DNA of 8,188 nt from Flavobacterium sp. (GTDB lineage Bacteria > Bacteroidota > Bacteroidia > Flavobacteriales > Flavobacteriaceae), in assembly GCA_030682755.1 (NCBI GenBank), contig JAUXNR010000323.1, positions 1 to 8,188 on the forward strand, written 5' to 3'. The position numbers and the translations under genes were made by a program. Below, piece after piece: positions 5,397 to 8,188 of this stretch (positions are counted from its first letter, which is position 1; every line of letters begins with the position of its first letter). Under the pieces are notes generated by a model, which was not told the DNA's origin, ran no database searches, and saw only the letters and a program-made list of their open reading frames with translations.

Positions 5397-6407
5397 ATTA
5401 ATCATCAACCCAAACAAACTTGTATTGGCCGCAACGGTATATCTGGAATAGGAATAATCAAATCGAATGGAATTCATTCGAAGTCCAAATCCGACTGAAA
5501 TTCCTGAAAAATGGCGTTGGTCTAAAATTCGTAATTCTTCACTTCGTCTAAAATTATAACCTACTCGAACATTGAATTTCTTTTCAGGAAAAAGTTCTGC
5601 TCCAACCACAACATGTCTGAGAGCATTATTGAAAAACGATACTTTTTCTTCATTTTGCCCTCCGTCTAATGTGCCTTCAGCTCTTGCCGGATTGGAAAAC
5701 GCAACATTCCATTGTTGCAAATTTTCTAACGACAAATGCCAACGAATGGGCACATTCTCCAGTTCTTGTGAGATTCCGGCAATGATTTCTAACGGTAATT
5801 TTTCGCGAGTTCCGGCATAGGTCACAAATTGAGTTCCAAAATTCCGAATTACTAGTGCATAATTAATATCATTTCTGTCGTCAATATAAATACAACCCAC
5901 ATCAATTGCTCCTCCAAAAGAAGTATAACTTTCTAAGGTTGATGTTATCAACTTTGCATTGGCACCAATATAAAAATTAGTAAAAGGTAAATTATAGGAA
6001 TAGCCAAAAGACAAAGCTCCTTCGCTTCCCGTGAAATCGGCTGTTTCTAATCCATTTTCATCTCTTCCTTCAAATGTGCCGTAATTGATATAATTCACAC
6101 CCATATGAAACGTTTGCAAATGACGATCATAAGTATAAGCATATGCAGCGGTTCCGTATGCTATTTCTCCAAAGTAACTTCCGTAATTAACGGCAAGTTG
6201 ATTGTGCATTTCACTGTTGATGGAAGCCGGATTAAAATGACCTTGATTTACATCATAATCAAAAAGAGTTATCGTTTTTCCTCCCATGGCTGCTTGTCTT
6301 GGAGAGGTCATCAAATTCAAAAATTGATAAATAGATTTACCACCAACTTGACCAAACAATTGTAATTGGAAAAATAATAGAAAAACAATAAAAAGGTTTT
6401 TAACCAT
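5388..6407 (-). CDS. porQ: Type IX secretion system protein PorQ
   Basis: This is an outer-membrane beta-barrel component of the Bacteroidetes type IX secretion system. In Porphyromonas gingivalis PorQ belongs with PorU, PorV and PorZ to the attachment complex that cleaves the C-terminal signal of cargo and anchors cargo to surface lipopolysaccharide. The 339 residues begin with a signal peptide (MVKNLF, hydrophobic core, cleavage near LFG-Q at 19-20). The mature start GGKSIYQFLNLMTSPRQAAMGG (22-43) is characteristic of PorQ, as is HFNPASIN (57-64). The rest alternates aromatic and polar residues in many amphipathic strands, for example around 68-110, 145-200 and 275-339, and ends in a hydrophobic strand (LFGLMINLE). 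The gene lies between lon and cmk, after the lon terminator, so it should have its own promoter in 6408-6510; no convincing box was found. Its final codons fall within a 7-bp tandem repeat. Confidence 0.93.
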   Translation of the reverse strand: MVKNLFIVFLLFFQLQLFGQVGGKSIYQFLNLMTSPRQAAMGGKTITLFDYDVNQGHFNPASINSEMHNQLAVNYGSYFGEIAYGTAAYAYTYDRHLQTFHMGVNYINYGTFEGRDENGLETADFTGSEGALSFGYSYNLPFTNFYIGANAKLITSTLESYTSFGGAIDVGCIYIDDRNDINYALVIRNFGTQFVTYAGTREKLPLEIIAGISQELENVPIRWHLSLENLQQWNVAFSNPARAEGTLDGGQNEEKVSFFNNALRHVVVGAELFPEKKFNVRVGYNFRRSEELRILDQRHFSGISVGFGLRMNSIRFDYSYSRYTVAANTSLFGLMINLE

Positions 6408-6510
6408 AGCTATTATAGGAAGTCCGTCATCTATAAACGAAGTTGCTAAGATATTATTTTTTGTTGACTAAGTTTTTATTCAAAACATAAATATTTATTT
6501 GCTTTTACAG

Positions 6511-6554
6511 AAAACAAATAAGAAAAAATGGCAACCAAATTTGATTGCCATTTT
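6511..6554 (-). terminator. Intrinsic terminator of lon
   Basis: On the - strand, 9 nt past the lon stop codon, a perfect 10-bp stem AAAATGGCAA / TTGCCATTTT (arms 6554-6545 and 6534-6525) closes a 10-nt loop. It runs directly into a T-rich tract (TTTTTTCTTATTTGTTTT, starting within the stem). It separates lon from porQ transcription. Confidence 0.8.
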
Positions 6555-6563
6555 AATAAAAAT

Positions 6564-8188
6564 TTACAGCTTTTTTGCGTTTTTTACGTTTTGATTGGTA
6601 ATGGCTATTTTTAAAACTTCTGCCATCTCCTTCACATAATGAAAGGTTAAACCTTCTAAATATTCAGGTTTAATTTCATCAATATCATGTTTGTTATCTG
6701 CACAAAGAATAATTTCCTTGATGTTTGCTCTTTTAGCCGCTAATATTTTCTCTTTGATACCACCAACAGGAAGTACTTTTCCTCGTAAGGTAATTTCTCC
6801 CGTCATCGCTAAGTTTTTCTTAACTCTTTTTTGAGTCAAAACAGAAACAATTGAGGTTAACATTGCAATTCCGGCACTTGGTCCGTCTTTTGGGGTAGCT
6901 CCTTCAGGAACGTGAATGTGAATATTATAATTTTGTAATAAATCTTGATTGATTCCCAATTCCTCTGAATACGATTTGATGTATTCCAATGCAATTGTGG
7001 CAGATTCTTTCATAACGGTTCCCAAATTTCCGGTTAAGGTCAAGCTACCTTTTCCTTTTGAAATCAAAGATTCTATGAATAAAATATCGCCTCCAACACT
7101 TGTCCATGCTAAACCGGTCACAACCCCTGCCACATCATTTCCTTCAGACTTGTCACGTTCCAATCTTGGAGCTCCCAAGACTTTTATGATGTCTTCATCG
7201 GTTACTTTCTTATTGTATTCTTCTTCCATAGCTACAGATTTTGCAGCATTTCTGATGACTTGAGCAATTTTTTGTTCCAAACTTCTAACGCCGGATTCTC
7301 TGGTGTAACCTTCAATTATTTTCTCTAATTGTCGTTTTCCAATGGTCAAATCTTTTACAGTTAAACCGTGTTCTTTTAATTGTTTTGGCAATAAATGTTT
7401 TGCAGCAATACCCACTTTTTCTTCAATGGTATAACCTGACATTTTAATCACTTCCATTCTGTCTTTCAAAGCTGGCTGAATGGTTGACATGGTATTTGAT
7501 GTGGCAATAAACATGACTTTGGACAAGTCATAGCCCATTTCTAAAAAGTTGTCATAGAACTCTTTATTTTGCTCGGGATCCAAAACTTCCAACAATGCAG
7601 ATGACGGATCACCATTATGTCCCATAGAAAGTTTATCAATTTCATCCAATACAAAAACAGGATTTGAAGTACCTGCCTTTTTTATATTTTGAAGAATACG
7701 CCCGGGCATTGCACCGATATATGTTTTTCTATGACCTCTAATTTCTGCTTCATCACGAAGACCGCCCAATGACATTCTAATATATTCTCTTCCTAAAGCT
7801 TTTGCTATGGATTTACCAATAGACGTTTTACCAACACCCGGAGGCCCGGTTAAACACAAAATTGGTGATTTCATGTCGTTTCTTAATTTTAAAACGGCAA
7901 GGTGTTCAATAATTCTTTTCTTCACATCTTCAAGACCAAAGTGATCTTTATCTAAAATCTTTTCTGCTCGTCTTAAATCAAAATTATCTTTTGAATACTC
8001 ATTCCAAGGCAATTCTAAAAAGAGTTCTAAATAATTACGGGAGATACCAAAATCAGGAGATTGTGGATTGGTTCGTTGTAATTTTTTTAATTCCTTTTCA
8101 AAATGGTCTCCCACTTTTTTATTCCATTTTTTAGATGTTGCTTTCTGACGCATTTCTTCAATTTCTTGCTCATAAGAAACGCCACCTA
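6564..8188 (-). CDS. lon: ATP-dependent Lon protease, 5' part outside the window
   Basis: Lon unfolds and degrades damaged and regulatory proteins in the cytoplasm as a hexamer. The frame is open to the right edge: 11 codons ([11 protein letters not shown]) precede the internal ATG at 8153, so that ATG is not the start. The 540 visible residues are about two thirds of a normal Lon of roughly 800; most of the N-terminal substrate domain is missing. Numbered from the ATG at 8153: end of the N-terminal coiled linker 1-50, Walker [10 protein letters not shown] (103-111), Walker B VFVLDEID (166-173), the sensor region FIATSN (215-220), the arginine-finger region DRMEV (231-235), then the protease domain from about 340. 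The serine-lysine dyad is S426 in DGPSAG and K469 in GGIKEKI, spaced 43 residues as in E. coli Lon (S679/K722). All catalytic parts are intact. A strong terminator follows. Confidence 0.97.
   Translation of the reverse strand, partial: GGVSYEQEIEEMRQKATSKKWNKKVGDHFEKELKKLQRTNPQSPDFGISRNYLELFLELPWNEYSKDNFDLRRAEKILDKDHFGLEDVKKRIIEHLAVLKLRNDMKSPILCLTGPPGVGKTSIGKSIAKALGREYIRMSLGGLRDEAEIRGHRKTYIGAMPGRILQNIKKAGTSNPVFVLDEIDKLSMGHNGDPSSALLEVLDPEQNKEFYDNFLEMGYDLSKVMFIATSNTMSTIQPALKDRMEVIKMSGYTIEEKVGIAAKHLLPKQLKEHGLTVKDLTIGKRQLEKIIEGYTRESGVRSLEQKIAQVIRNAAKSVAMEEEYNKKVTDEDIIKVLGAPRLERDKSEGNDVAGVVTGLAWTSVGGDILFIESLISKGKGSLTLTGNLGTVMKESATIALEYIKSYSEELGINQDLLQNYNIHIHVPEGATPKDGPSAGIAMLTSIVSVLTQKRVKKNLAMTGEITLRGKVLPVGGIKEKILAAKRANIKEIILCADNKHDIDEIKPEYLEGLTFHYVKEMAEVLKIAITNQNVKNAKKL

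Noticed and set aside
6408..6510. porQ promoter such as TATGTTTTG near 6482-6490
   Set aside because: The box is off by one base from TAnnTTTG and no TTG sits at a suitable distance, so no promoter was called.
5572..7263. Three + strand open frames (5572-5820, 6105-6365, 6949-7263) inside porQ and lon
   Set aside because: All lie antisense to well-supported genes and show no domain, signal peptide or leader of their own.

Overview
The window reads as chromosomal DNA of a Bacteroidetes, most likely a Flavobacterium or a close Flavobacteriaceae relative. It is strongly AT-rich. Start codons are preceded by A/T-rich leaders rather than Shine-Dalgarno sequences, and several leaders carry a TAnnTTTG-like -7 box of the Bacteroidetes sigma factor. 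One gene encodes PorQ, a component of the type IX secretion system found only in Bacteroidetes. No tRNA, rRNA, insertion sequence or CRISPR array was seen.

Layout from left to right. The window opens with the 3' part of a + strand gene for a membrane-tethered winged-helix regulator (1-719). All other genes lie on the - strand. Facing the regulator, with only 2 bp between the stop codons, is a TPR adenylate cyclase (722-2530). A 120-residue protein of unknown function sits 7 bp upstream of the cyclase (2538-2900) and probably shares its transcript. Next come a 158-residue GNAT-like protein (3091-3567), the peroxide-stress protein YaaA (3723-4484), cytidylate kinase Cmk (4585-5271), PorQ (5388-6407) and the C-terminal two thirds of Lon protease (6564-8188, running off the window). 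A clear intrinsic terminator follows lon. No gap between genes exceeds about 190 bp.

The right half (lon, porQ, cmk, yaaA) is housekeeping: protein quality control, surface-protein secretion, pyrimidine nucleotide metabolism and iron/peroxide homeostasis. The left half is a small signalling patch. It holds a sensor-like cyclase with an exported TPR region and a complete class III catalytic site, and a single-pass regulator whose DNA-binding domain is at the C-terminus. The cyclase should make cAMP in the cytoplasm in response to something sensed by its periplasmic TPR domain. The small protein encoded just upstream is the least understood part and the best candidate for something new.

The porQ-cmk spacer is unusual. 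Almost all of it is built from degenerate tandem repeats of 8-bp and then 7-bp period, and the porQ stop codon lies inside the 7-bp array.
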